A stretch of DNA of 34,290 nucleotides, from positions 1 through 34,290 of the forward strand of contig NZ_JYNX01000089.1 of assembly GCF_001044255.1 (NCBI RefSeq). The letters are read 5' to 3'. Each line of letters opens with the position of its first letter. Position 1 is the first letter of the stretch. This stretch comes from Mycolicibacterium chubuense (GTDB taxonomy: Bacteria; Actinomycetota; Actinomycetes; Mycobacteriales; Mycobacteriaceae). Below the pieces are notes generated by a model that was given only the letters and a program-made list of their open reading frames with translations, had not been told where the DNA came from and made no database searches. A program made the position numbers and the translations under genes. Below are positions 24,276 to 33,692 of the stretch, in pieces.

Positions 24276-25436
24276 TCAGCTCGCCAGGGGATCGTGGCGG
24301 ATTCGTTCGGCGGGCGCGCCTTTGGCGATCAGCGCGGCCTTGGTCGCGGCCACCATGGCCGGCCCGCCGCACACCAGGATCTGCCGATCGCCCCAGTTGC
24401 CGTACCGGGTCACCACCTCGGGAAGCCGGCCGGTCTGGCGGACGTGCAGGCCGCGCGGCGGGGTGACGTCCGGGTACTGGGCGGCCCACGGCGGATCGAA
24501 GTCGAATTCCGAGACCGGGGTGACCGACAGCCACGGATTGGTCGACGCAATCTCCCACAGCGTGCGCAGATCGTAGAGCTCACAGGGGTGCTTGGCGCCG
24601 AAGAACAGATGCACGCGGGGGTTCTCGCCGAACCGGGCCAGGTCCATGATCAGCGTCCGCAGCGGCGCCAGACCGGTGCTGCCCGCGACCATCAGCACGT
24701 CGCCGTCGTCGCGGTCGACGTGCAGTGCGCCGTGCGGGTTGGACACCCGCCAGCGGTCTCCGGGGCGTGCCTCGCCGACGATCGCGGTGCTGACCATGCC
24801 TCCGGGCACCGACCGGATGTGGAACTCGAGGTAGCCGGCGGGATCGGCGGGGATCGACGGGCTCAGATAGCGCCACCGGCGCGGCCACTGCGGCACCTGC
24901 ACCGGCAGGTACTGGCCCGGCTGGTAGCCGAGCGCGTGGTCCATCTTCAGCCGGATCACCGAGACGTCGCGGGCCGGCCGGAGGTGCTCGAGCACGGTGC
25001 CGTCGCAGAACGGCGGGCTGGTCTCGGCGTCCGCGGCGCCGCTCATCACGCCGACGATCAGTGCGATGACATCGGTGACGGCCTCGGCGAGCCTGCGGTC
25101 CCAGCGGTCGGCCAGCCGGCCGCGCAGGGTGGCGAGCAGCGCGGTCTGCAGCGTCTCGTAGTGGCCCGGGGTGACGCCGTACTTGCGGTGGTCGCGCCCG
25201 AGCTGGGCCAGGAACGCCACCGGTTCCTCGGCGCGCTGCGCGATGAGCTCGTCGCACAGCCAGCTCAACGCGTGACCGAAGACCTTGCGCTGGGTCGCCA
25301 TGTCCGGGGGGAAGAGGTCGCGCGCGGACAGGTCGGTGGCGAACCAGCGGGTGTAGAAGTCGGCGACCAGCTGCTCGCCGCCGGAGTCGAGCGCATCCCG
25401 CAGGATGCGCATCGAATCGCGGTCTTCGAGGCCCAC
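24276..25436 (-). CDS. Flavohaemoglobin-like protein (globin plus FAD/NAD reductase, type II)
   Basis: This 386-residue protein has an N-terminal globin domain and a ferredoxin-reductase-type C-terminal part. The globin shows VADFYTRWFATDLSARDLFP (B-helix Tyr) and RDHRKYGVTPGHYETLQTAL with the proximal His. The FAD domain has GQYLPVQVPQ then RRWRYLSPS, and the NAD domain VLMVAGSTGLAPLRTLI and ILVCGGPAMV. In length and order it resembles Rv0385 of M. tuberculosis, described as a type II flavohaemoglobin. Classical members detoxify nitric oxide. Type II members differ in key FAD/NAD residues and have been linked to lactate oxidation, so the reaction here is open. The GTG at 25436 is preferred. 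ATG at 25411 is a shorter alternative. Confidence 0.85.
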   Translation of the reverse strand: MGLEDRDSMRILRDALDSGGEQLVADFYTRWFATDLSARDLFPPDMATQRKVFGHALSWLCDELIAQRAEEPVAFLAQLGRDHRKYGVTPGHYETLQTALLATLRGRLADRWDRRLAEAVTDVIALIVGVMSGAADAETSPPFCDGTVLEHLRPARDVSVIRLKMDHALGYQPGQYLPVQVPQWPRRWRYLSPSIPADPAGYLEFHIRSVPGGMVSTAIVGEARPGDRWRVSNPHGALHVDRDDGDVLMVAGSTGLAPLRTLIMDLARFGENPRVHLFFGAKHPCELYDLRTLWEIASTNPWLSVTPVSEFDFDPPWAAQYPDVTPPRGLHVRQTGRLPEVVTRYGNWGDRQILVCGGPAMVAATKAALIAKGAPAERIRHDPLAS

Positions 25437-25480
25437 GCCGCACGATCCTAGGTCACGGCGGGGCACGCCCGCTCGCTGCG

Positions 25481-26146
25481 CTACAGGCCGTGAACGCCCT
25501 TGTACAGCACCAGAAGTCCGATCACCACCAGGATCACGGCGACCAGCGTCGCGTGCTGGCGCTCCAGCCACTCCTTCAACCGAGTCAGCGCGGGGTCCAG
25601 CCGGTCGCCGGACACCGCGTACCCGAGGATCGGCAGCGCCACCGTCGAGCCCGCCACCACGACGTACCACGCCTCGGCGACCCACACCTGGGGTGCGTCG
25701 ATACCGGCCGATCCGATCGCCAAACCCGCTGCGGCACAAAGGAAAAGTACCTTGGGGTTGACGACGGTCAACGCGACGGCGGTCACCGCGGCCTTGGCCG
25801 GGGTGAGCGTGCTCATCCGCGTCATCCAGCCGGGCATGTGCTCGGACTTCTTCCGGGTGGCCCACCGGTAGCCGCCGAAGACGATGAGCGCCGCACCGAC
25901 GACGATGCGCAGCCATGACGCCCACCCGGGCGGCTTGTCGCCGATCCCGCCGATCAGGTTCGACAGTTCCACGAAGAGCGCGGTGAGCGCCGCGAGGCCG
26001 ACGAGCCAGCCGGCGAGGAACGCCAGCCCCGTCGGCCGGGGCCGCGGGGTGTGCAACACCAGCACCGCCGGGATGATCGACAACGGCGACAGGGCGACGA
26101 CCAGTGCCAACGGAACCAGCTCGGTCAAGATCGGACCCCACGACAC
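25481..26146 (-). CDS. GAP/Sap-family membrane protein (LysE-like fold)
   Basis: This 221-residue protein has six predicted helices. It starts ILTELVPLALVVALSPLSII, then LAFLAGWLVGLAALTALFVE and IVVGAALIVFGGYRWATRK, with a basic loop (KKSEHMPGWMTRM). It ends with three further helices and LVVIGLLVLYKGVHGL. The conserved Ser-Pro in helix 1 and the Thr-Pro-Ala-Lys-Ala loop fit the GAP (glycopeptidolipid addressing) and Sap (sulfolipid addressing) family, which assists lipid export in mycobacteria. The GTG at 26146 gives a normal family length, though the ribosome-binding site is weak. The gene is divergent from the ABM-domain gene. The lipid it serves is unknown. Confidence 0.8.
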   Translation of the reverse strand: MSWGPILTELVPLALVVALSPLSIIPAVLVLHTPRPRPTGLAFLAGWLVGLAALTALFVELSNLIGGIGDKPPGWASWLRIVVGAALIVFGGYRWATRKKSEHMPGWMTRMSTLTPAKAAVTAVALTVVNPKVLFLCAAAGLAIGSAGIDAPQVWVAEAWYVVVAGSTVALPILGYAVSGDRLDPALTRLKEWLERQHATLVAVILVVIGLLVLYKGVHGL

Positions 26147-26197
26147 CGGCAGAAGGTAGCAGCCGGAGGCCCTGCAGACCACCGGTATCGTCGGCCG

Positions 26198-27160
26198 ATG
26201 ATGCAGCCCGGTCTGCGTCCGGTGACAGCGGTGACCGTCTTCCATTCCGGCGGTGACGACGTCGCTTTCCAGCGGTGGTCCGAGGAGCTGCTGGCATCGG
26301 CCGGCTCCGCGACCGGTCACCTGTCGGGGTGCACGTCGGTGCGGGGCGAGGCCGCCTTCGAACCGGCGGTCGCGGTGACCTTCGCCGGAGAGAGCGCGCT
26401 GCACGCATGGCTCGACAGCAGCGGGCGCGCCGAGATCCTGCGCGAGGGTCGGCGTCGCGGGTTCTGGGCCGCCTGCACCGACCTGATCCTCGACGAGGGT
26501 GGCGGCGCTGCGGGGGTCGGGGTGTTCCGGCATGCGGTCGCCCCCGGCCGGGAGGAGGGCTTCCTCACCACGCAAGTGCGGCTGTCCACTGTGGCTGCGA
26601 CGCAGCCCGGATACCAGGGCACCGTGCTGTTGCCTGCCGATCGGGACGGTGAGTGGACGTCGATGGTCCGCTTCCGCACCGGCGCGCAGCTGGCGCAGTG
26701 GATCGGGTCCGACGAGCGAGGAGCGGCGCTGGCGCCCCTTCGCGAGACGCTGAGCAGGGACTTCAGCGCCGTTTCGGGAACCACCCCGTTCGGTACCACG
26801 GTGCGGGTGCAGGACGGTCGCACGCTGATGACGCCCAACTGGAAGTCGGCGATGCTGGTGCTCGCCGTGCTCTATCCGACCGTGATGCTGCTGTCGCGGT
26901 TCCTCGGCCCCGCCGTCGACCACGTGGGCGCGCCGCCGTGGCTGGGGTTGTGGATCAGGCAGATCGTGAGCGTGACCGCGATGCAGTGGTGGCTGATGCC
27001 GGCCGCGTCGCGGCCCTTCCGACGCTGGCTGGATCCGGTCGACGGGGCGGGCGCCCGGGTCAGCGTGGCCGGGGCCGCAGCGATCCTGGTCTGCTACGCC
27101 GTGACGCTGACACTGTTCGCCACCGTGCACGAGCTGCAGTTCTGGGATTACGCCGACTGA
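26198..27160 (+). CDS. ABM-domain protein with C-terminal membrane helices
   Basis: This 320-residue protein seems to contain two ferredoxin-like ABM (antibiotic biosynthesis monooxygenase) domains in tandem. The first runs from about residues 8-100 (VTAVTVFHSGGDDVAFQRWS to FWAACTDLIL). The second runs from about 118-205 (REEGFLTTQVRLSTVAATQP to FSAVSGTTPFG). Three hydrophobic segments follow (about 220-245, 255-275 and 295-315), one containing TPNWKSAMLVLAVLYPTVML. ABM domains with a membrane tail of this type are widespread in actinobacteria, but no reaction is established. The first of two adjacent ATGs (26198) is used. It is divergent from the GAP gene across 51 bases and is followed two bases later by a VOC-family gene. 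Confidence 0.78.
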   Translation: MMQPGLRPVTAVTVFHSGGDDVAFQRWSEELLASAGSATGHLSGCTSVRGEAAFEPAVAVTFAGESALHAWLDSSGRAEILREGRRRGFWAACTDLILDEGGGAAGVGVFRHAVAPGREEGFLTTQVRLSTVAATQPGYQGTVLLPADRDGEWTSMVRFRTGAQLAQWIGSDERGAALAPLRETLSRDFSAVSGTTPFGTTVRVQDGRTLMTPNWKSAMLVLAVLYPTVMLLSRFLGPAVDHVGAPPWLGLWIRQIVSVTAMQWWLMPAASRPFRRWLDPVDGAGARVSVAGAAAILVCYAVTLTLFATVHELQFWDYAD

Positions 27161-27162
27161 CG

Positions 27163-27549
27163 ATGAGTTCCGGCGGAGCGCCGGGTCAACACCGCATGTC
27201 TATCCAACACCTGCTCGCGGTCGTCCCCGTCTCGGACATCGCAGTGAGCCGGAAGTGGTACGCGTCGCTGTTCGGCCGCACCGAGGACAACAACCCGATG
27301 CCGACGCTGATCGAGTGGCAGGTGCTGCCCGGCGCGTGGGTGCAGGTCTTCCACGACGAGGACCGCGCCGGGTCCGGCTTGCTCAACCTCGCGGTCGACG
27401 ATCTCGAGGCCCACCGCGCCGCCCTGCGGGAGCGCGGTCTCGATCCCGGCGAGATCGCCGACGCCGACAAAGGCGTGCGCCTCTCTGCGCTGGCCGACCC
27501 CGACGGCAACGCCATCACGCTCATCGGCGGGTTCCGGGTCGACTACTGA
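27163..27549 (+). CDS. VOC (glyoxalase/bleomycin-resistance) family protein
   Basis: This 128-residue protein has a single VOC domain of two beta-alpha-beta-beta-beta units: LLAVVPVSDIAVSRKWYASL at the start, WVQVFHDEDRAGSG in the middle, and LADPDGNAITLIGGF at the end, which carries a typical strand before the metal Glu position. Members bind metals or small molecules, and the substrate is not evident. The ATG at 27163 is two bases after the ABM gene stop and would be coupled to it. ATG at 27196 (MSIQHL) is an equally plausible start that fits the domain boundary better. Co-transcription with the ABM-domain gene is likely. Confidence 0.78.
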   Translation: MSSGGAPGQHRMSIQHLLAVVPVSDIAVSRKWYASLFGRTEDNNPMPTLIEWQVLPGAWVQVFHDEDRAGSGLLNLAVDDLEAHRAALRERGLDPGEIADADKGVRLSALADPDGNAITLIGGFRVDY

Positions 27550-27612
27550 TCCGAGGTCTGGCGTTCGGCCGCCGCTCATCGTCGCGTCATCTGCTGGTGT
27601 CACAGTGACCTC

Positions 27613-28101
27613 GTGTCGGTCGGATCGCAGCCGCGTCGCGGGCGTGCTGTCCTCATCCCGGCCGCATTCCATCGCTGGTGCGAGCGCGTGGCGCGCCGGT
27701 TGCCGCTCGGGCTCGACCAGGTCGTCGCGCCGACGCTGCTGGGCTTCTGCCTGATCAACAGCGCAACTTTCGGCGTGGACCTGATGTTGTTGGTCGGACT
27801 GCGCGGAGGGCTGGGCGTTCCGTACCCGCTCGCGGTGACGATCGCCTACGCATGCGCCTTCGGGTCGAGCTATGCGCTCAACCGTTACCTGAACTTTCGC
27901 TCGCACGCCCCGGTCGGGCAGGAGCTGACCATCTACGTCGCAGTGGTCGTGATCAATTACCTGGTGTTCATCCTGGCGCTGTCGACACTGCTGACAGACC
28001 TCGGCCTCGACTACCGCCTCGCACGTCTGACGGTCGGCGGATGCGAAGCCGCCTTCATGTACTGCGCTCTGCGGTGGGTGGTGTTCCGGAAGGTCCGGTA
28101 G
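27613..28101 (+). CDS. GtrA-family membrane protein
   Basis: This 162-residue protein has four membrane helices: VAPTLLGFCLINSATFGVDL, PLAVTIAYACAFGSSYALNR, IYVAVVVINYLVFILALSTL and a last one ending ALRWVVFRKVR. The motif NRYLNFRS after helix 2 and the terminal RWVVFR are characteristic of GtrA-like proteins, which are thought to flip polyprenyl-phosphate-linked sugars for cell-surface glycosylation. The GTG at 27613 starts 63 bases after the VOC gene. It converges on the CYTH gene with five bases between stops. The glycosyltransferase at 28798-30036 is nearby but on the opposite strand, so a functional link is only possible. Confidence 0.83.
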   Translation: MSVGSQPRRGRAVLIPAAFHRWCERVARRLPLGLDQVVAPTLLGFCLINSATFGVDLMLLVGLRGGLGVPYPLAVTIAYACAFGSSYALNRYLNFRSHAPVGQELTIYVAVVVINYLVFILALSTLLTDLGLDYRLARLTVGGCEAAFMYCALRWVVFRKVR

Positions 28102-28106
28102 GGCCG

Positions 28107-28724
28107 TCAGGGGCCGTCGAACCGGTTCTGCCCGAGGCTGTCGACGAAAGCCGGCCCGCGTGAGTCGAGTTCGCGACGAAACTGCGCCGACCAGGATCCG
28201 AAGGGATGGTGGGCCAGGTACTCGTTGCGGAACCGATCGTCCTCGGAGACCTCGGTGACGCAGAACGCGGGAATCGCGAGATCGACAACAGGGCCATCGC
28301 GTTCGACCTCGGACATGAGCAGGGGCGCATTGGCGCCCAGGAAGCGGTCGATGATCCACCCGTCCTCACCCAGCCAGACCGATGAGCGGATCTTGACCAC
28401 GACATGGTCGGCCCGCGAGACGATCTGTCCTGCCACCAGCGGATCGAGTTCGCGCTCGGCCTCATAGCGGGTCCCACCGGCGGCCGGGCCTTTCGCGGTC
28501 ATGGTGCCCATGGCCTCGTCACCCAGGGCGGTCACGAGCTGCGCCGGCGTCGCATCCAGTTCGGCGGGTGCGGGCCCCTGCACGCGTACCCGCACCGCGT
28601 AACCCTCCGAGACGAACAGGTATGCCTGCGCGATCAACAGCGGGCTGGGGTCGGATGCCGCGACGGCCGGCATGTCGCGAACGAAGAACTTCCGCTCGTA
28701 CTCGAAGTCGCCGATGTCAGACAT
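28107..28724 (-). CDS. CYTH-domain protein (triphosphate tunnel metalloenzyme family)
   Basis: This 205-residue protein opens with FEYERKFFVRD, the EXEXK signature of CYTH/triphosphate tunnel enzymes (here E-Y-E-R-K). It continues with alternating charged strands: YAVRVRVQGP, GTMTAKGPAAGGTRYEAERE, VVVKIRSSVWLGEDGWIIDR, LLMSEVERDGPV and VTEVSEDDRFRNEYLAHHPF. The last block is the conserved end of the family. Such enzymes bind metal and hydrolyse inorganic triphosphate, or act on thiamine triphosphate or cAMP synthesis. Short bacterial ones are mostly triphosphatases, so that is the best guess. The start is ATG at 28724. It follows the glycosyltransferase gene after 73 bases on the same strand. 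Confidence 0.85.
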   Translation of the reverse strand: MSDIGDFEYERKFFVRDMPAVAASDPSPLLIAQAYLFVSEGYAVRVRVQGPAPAELDATPAQLVTALGDEAMGTMTAKGPAAGGTRYEAERELDPLVAGQIVSRADHVVVKIRSSVWLGEDGWIIDRFLGANAPLLMSEVERDGPVVDLAIPAFCVTEVSEDDRFRNEYLAHHPFGSWSAQFRRELDSRGPAFVDSLGQNRFDGP

Positions 28725-28797
28725 CTCTCGACGGTAGACCGGCCTGCGCTGACGGCCGGGGACATGGCGTCCGTGTCCATCGGCGACATTCGACGTG

Positions 28798-30036
28798 TCA
28801 CCAGCGGTCTGCGGCGACGTCCTCCACGGCATCGGCCGCGCGCGTCGGTCCGCCCTGTCTCCGGAGTTCGGCACGAACGGCGTCCAGACGTCGCCGGATC
28901 GCAGGGGCCGACGCCACGTCGAGCACGGCTCGTCCCAGCTCCGCCGGCTCGGGTTGGTCCTGGCGCAGGTGGCGACCCACCCCGATCTCTTCGAGCCGAT
29001 CGGCATTGGCGGGCTGGTCGACGGCCTGCGGAAGCGCGATGATGGGAACGCCGAACCACAGCGCCTCGCTGCACGACCCCATACCGGCGTGGGAGATGAA
29101 CGCGTCCGCCCGAGCGAGGACCGCGGGCTGGGGGACGCTCGAACGAACCTGCACCCAGTCGGGCACGGGCCCCAACTCGTCCGCCGACAGTGTCGTGCCG
29201 ATCGCCATGGTGAGACGCCATCCCGCGCCGTCGAGGCCGTCGATCGCGGCGCGGTAGATGTCCGCGCGATCCGTGTACGCCGTGCCGAGGGCCAGCAGGG
29301 CCAGCGGACCGTCGCCGGGCGGTGGGGTCCAGTCACCCGGGTCTTCTCGTCGGGGGTCCAGGCAGGGTCCGACGAAGCGGTAGCGATCCGAGACCCGGTC
29401 GGCGTGGCGCTGCATGATCTGCGGGATCAGCACCAGGCATCGTCTCGGGACACCGGTGATGTCCTCGACCGTCAGTGTCGTTCCCGCAGAGGCCAGCCAC
29501 TGCTCGAAGGTCTGCCGGTAGTCGACGCCGCTCGGACTGCCCATCAGCGGATCCAGGATCGCTGCCATGTCCTCGTAGTAGCCGTCCCAGGCCACCTCGC
29601 TCGGGGACAGCTGCGCGGCCGGGACGCCCCAGAGCTCGGCTGCGACCGGACCCGCCATCCCGCCGATGTCGTAGAGAACCAGGTCGGGACGGTCGGTCGC
29701 GAAGGTGCCACAGAGTTGCGGGAGGACGTGGATGGCCTCGTCGAGAAAGATCCGCATGCCGGCGACCGGGTCGTCGTCGTCGAAGCGCGTCGGTGCCCCG
29801 GGAGCGCCCGGCAGCGTCGACGTGCACGCGACGACGTCGGCACCGGTGGGGTCGACGAGCGACGCCAGGTGACCGCTGACGGCATAGCTGACCCGATGGC
29901 CGCGGTCGACGAGCTCGCGGACCACGGCGAGGTGGGGATACATGTGGCTCGGCGCGGAGGCGCCGACCACGAGGATGTGAAGTCGGCGTCGGGTCGGCAC
30001 CGACGGATTGTCGCCGGATCTGCGCGCGTGTGTCAT
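28798..30036 (-). CDS. GT1-family (UGT/MGT-like) glycosyltransferase
   Basis: This 412-residue GT-B enzyme has an N-terminal Rossmann-like domain (HILVVGASAPSHMYPHLAVV, then RELVDRGHRVSYAVSG). The C-terminal donor domain shows LALLALGTAY, VRSSVPQPAVLARADAFISH, then AGMGSCSEALWFGVPIIALP and AVDQPANADRLEEIGVG. The last two blocks are the nucleotide-sugar signature of the macrolide-glycosyltransferase-like group. It would transfer a sugar from a UDP- or dTDP-donor to a small hydrophobic acceptor. The acceptor cannot be told. The start is ATG at 30036, and the upstream spacer is shared with the divergent clpB promoter. Confidence 0.87.
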   Translation of the reverse strand: MTHARRSGDNPSVPTRRRLHILVVGASAPSHMYPHLAVVRELVDRGHRVSYAVSGHLASLVDPTGADVVACTSTLPGAPGAPTRFDDDDPVAGMRIFLDEAIHVLPQLCGTFATDRPDLVLYDIGGMAGPVAAELWGVPAAQLSPSEVAWDGYYEDMAAILDPLMGSPSGVDYRQTFEQWLASAGTTLTVEDITGVPRRCLVLIPQIMQRHADRVSDRYRFVGPCLDPRREDPGDWTPPPGDGPLALLALGTAYTDRADIYRAAIDGLDGAGWRLTMAIGTTLSADELGPVPDWVQVRSSVPQPAVLARADAFISHAGMGSCSEALWFGVPIIALPQAVDQPANADRLEEIGVGRHLRQDQPEPAELGRAVLDVASAPAIRRRLDAVRAELRRQGGPTRAADAVEDVAADRW

Positions 30037-30103
30037 CCCGATTTCCCTGCGACCCGGATCGGTGACGTTCGGCCCCTAGTGCTCGCCCGGGAAAAAAGTT
30101 AAA

Positions 30104-30124
30104 GTTGAGCGGAACAGACTCAAC
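30104..30124 (+). promoter_or_regulatory. HAIR element (HspR operator) of clpB
   Basis: GTTGAGC-N7-ACTCAAC is a HAIR variant with perfectly complementary arms (GTTGAG and CTCAAC). It matches the CTTGAGT-N7-ACTCAAG consensus at 11 of 14 positions. It overlaps the upstream half of the SigH-type promoter, so HspR binding would compete directly with polymerase. Confidence 0.82.
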
Positions 30125-30137
30125 ATTGACGACGTTG
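30111..30137 (+). promoter_or_regulatory. SigH/SigE-type promoter of clpB
   Basis: GGAAC at 30111-30115 is followed after exactly 17 bases by CGTTG at 30133-30137, the same spacing as at dnaK. The -35 half lies inside the HspR site. Transcription would begin near 30143-30145. Confidence 0.72.
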
Positions 30138-30159
30138 TAGAGGCTGACAAGCATTTCAA

Positions 30160-30178
30160 GGGCCGCTTTCTGCGGCCC
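30160..30178 (+). promoter_or_regulatory. Hairpin in the clpB leader
   Basis: GGGCCGC (30160-30166) and GCGGCCC (30172-30178) form a perfect 7-bp GC stem with the loop TTTCT. It lies about 15-35 bases after the predicted transcript start and 13 bases before the GTGAGGAG ribosome-binding site (30192-30199). It could stabilise the leader, influence initiation or attenuate transcription. Confidence 0.5.
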
Positions 30179-30203
30179 GTTGGACATGAAAGTGAGGAGT
30201 CCG

Positions 30204-32743
<2,540 letters not shown>

Positions 32744-32750
<7 letters not shown>

Positions 32751-32853
32751 GCGCTCGCGCGAAGACCCGAGTGATGGGATGAGCGCTCGCGCGAAGACCC
32801 GAGTGATGGGATGAGCGCTCGCGCGAAGACCCAAGTACTGGGATGAGCGCTCG
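32744..32853 (+). repeat. 32-bp tandem repeat encoding ATGA-linked mini-ORFs after clpB
   Basis: Three full 32-base units (starting 32744, 32776 and 32808) and a partial one (32840-32853) begin GGGATGAGCGCTCGCGCGAA. Units 1 and 2 are identical, and unit 3 differs at a few bases. The clpB stop falls in unit 1 and overlaps an ATG. Each unit then reads as an 11-codon [14 protein letters not shown] twice (32747-32782, 32779-32814) and MSARAKTQVLG (32811-32846). All end in a TGA that overlaps the next ATG, and a final MSAR-stop is at 32843-32857. A close relative lies between dnaJ and hspR (21494-21530). Confidence 0.85.
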
Positions 32854-32858
32854 TTGAG

Positions 32859-32906
32859 ACTGCGGTCAGATCGCGTTTCGTGAAGGGAACGCGATCTGGC
32901 CGCAGT
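32859..32906. terminator. Large bidirectional hairpin between clpB and the SDR gene
   Basis: Arms of 19 bases (32859-32877 and 32888-32906) pair fully except for one position that forms a G-U wobble in RNA, around a 10-base loop. The hairpin starts two bases after the last mini-ORF and ends seven bases before the SDR stop. It can terminate both convergent transcripts. There is no T-tract. Confidence 0.8.
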
Positions 32907-32912
32907 TTCGCG

Positions 32913-33584
32913 TCAGAAAGCCGTGCTCGGCACGTCCGTCTCGTCGTCGACCAGCGCCGCGACGATGCGTTCGGCCACCGCATCGGGATCCAGGCCCGTC
33001 GGCAGGCGGGGCGGGTCGCCGGCGATGGCCCGGCCCGCCAGGCCCGTCTCGGTGTGCGGCGGTCGCACGTCGACGACGCGGACCTTGCGCCGCCGGGCCT
33101 CGGTGCGCGCCGCGGTGAACAGCGCCGCTGTCGCCGCCTTCACCGCCGAGTACACCGCCATGTTCGGCAGCGGCTTCTCGGCGACGACCGCGCTGACGTT
33201 GAGTATCACCCCGCCCGGCTCGAGCACCGGCAGGGCCGCGCGCAGCACCCGCAGCGGCGCCAGGAAGTCGACCAGCACCAGGTCGTCGACGGTGTCGTCA
33301 TCGATCTCGGTGAGCGGGCCGAACGCGACCACGCCCGCGGCGATCACGACACCGTCGAGCCGGCCGTGCTGCTCCCGGGCCGCCTCGACGACCGTCCGCC
33401 CGGCGTCCGGGTCGCGCAGATCGGCGGTCACGGTGTGGGCGTCGCCGATCTCGGCCAGCGCGTCGGCGGAGCGTCCCGTCACCGTCAGGTCCGCGCCGCG
33501 GTCCGCCAGCCTCCTCGCGATGCGCGATCCGAGCGCCCCACTGGCCCCGACGACGAGGTAGGTCTTACCGGACAAGTCGGTCAT
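32913..33584 (-). CDS. Short-chain dehydrogenase/reductase (SDR family)
   Basis: This 223-residue oxidoreductase has the classical SDR features: the dinucleotide motif GASGALGSR (about residues 13-21), TADLRDPD, the conserved AAGVVAFG (NAG equivalent), ILNVSAVVAEK with the catalytic Ser, and the YSAVKAA motif with catalytic Tyr and Lys (about 150-154). The cofactor is NAD or NADP, and the Arg in TVTGRS after strand 2 suggests NADP. The substrate is unknown. The start is ATG at 33584. It converges on clpB and is divergent from ttfA across 108 bases. The protein is slightly shorter than the usual 250 residues, with a reduced substrate loop. Confidence 0.85.
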   Translation of the reverse strand: MTDLSGKTYLVVGASGALGSRIARRLADRGADLTVTGRSADALAEIGDAHTVTADLRDPDAGRTVVEAAREQHGRLDGVVIAAGVVAFGPLTEIDDDTVDDLVLVDFLAPLRVLRAALPVLEPGGVILNVSAVVAEKPLPNMAVYSAVKAATAALFTAARTEARRRKVRVVDVRPPHTETGLAGRAIAGDPPRLPTGLDPDAVAERIVAALVDDETDVPSTAF

Positions 33585-33679
33585 CCGGTCAGTATGCGTG
33601 GCCAGCGCTGACGGGAGATCCCGGAGAAGGTGACCGGGTTGTGACCCATTCGGATTCGGACCGGACCGTCGGAAGCGGA

Positions 33680-33685
33680 TACTCT
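33680..33685 (+). promoter_or_regulatory. -10 element TACTCT of ttfA, predicted leaderless start
   Basis: TACTCT fits the mycobacterial TANNNT -10 consensus and ends seven bases before the ttfA ATG at 33693. Transcription would start at or next to the A of the ATG, giving a leaderless mRNA. There is no Shine-Dalgarno sequence in front of the ATG, which fits. Confidence 0.5.
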
Positions 33686-33692
33686 GAACGCA

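Noticed and set aside
25437-26408. Long N-terminal extension of the flavohaemoglobin frame
   Set aside because: It lies over the GAP-family gene in another frame. The globin domain begins just after the GTG at 25436.
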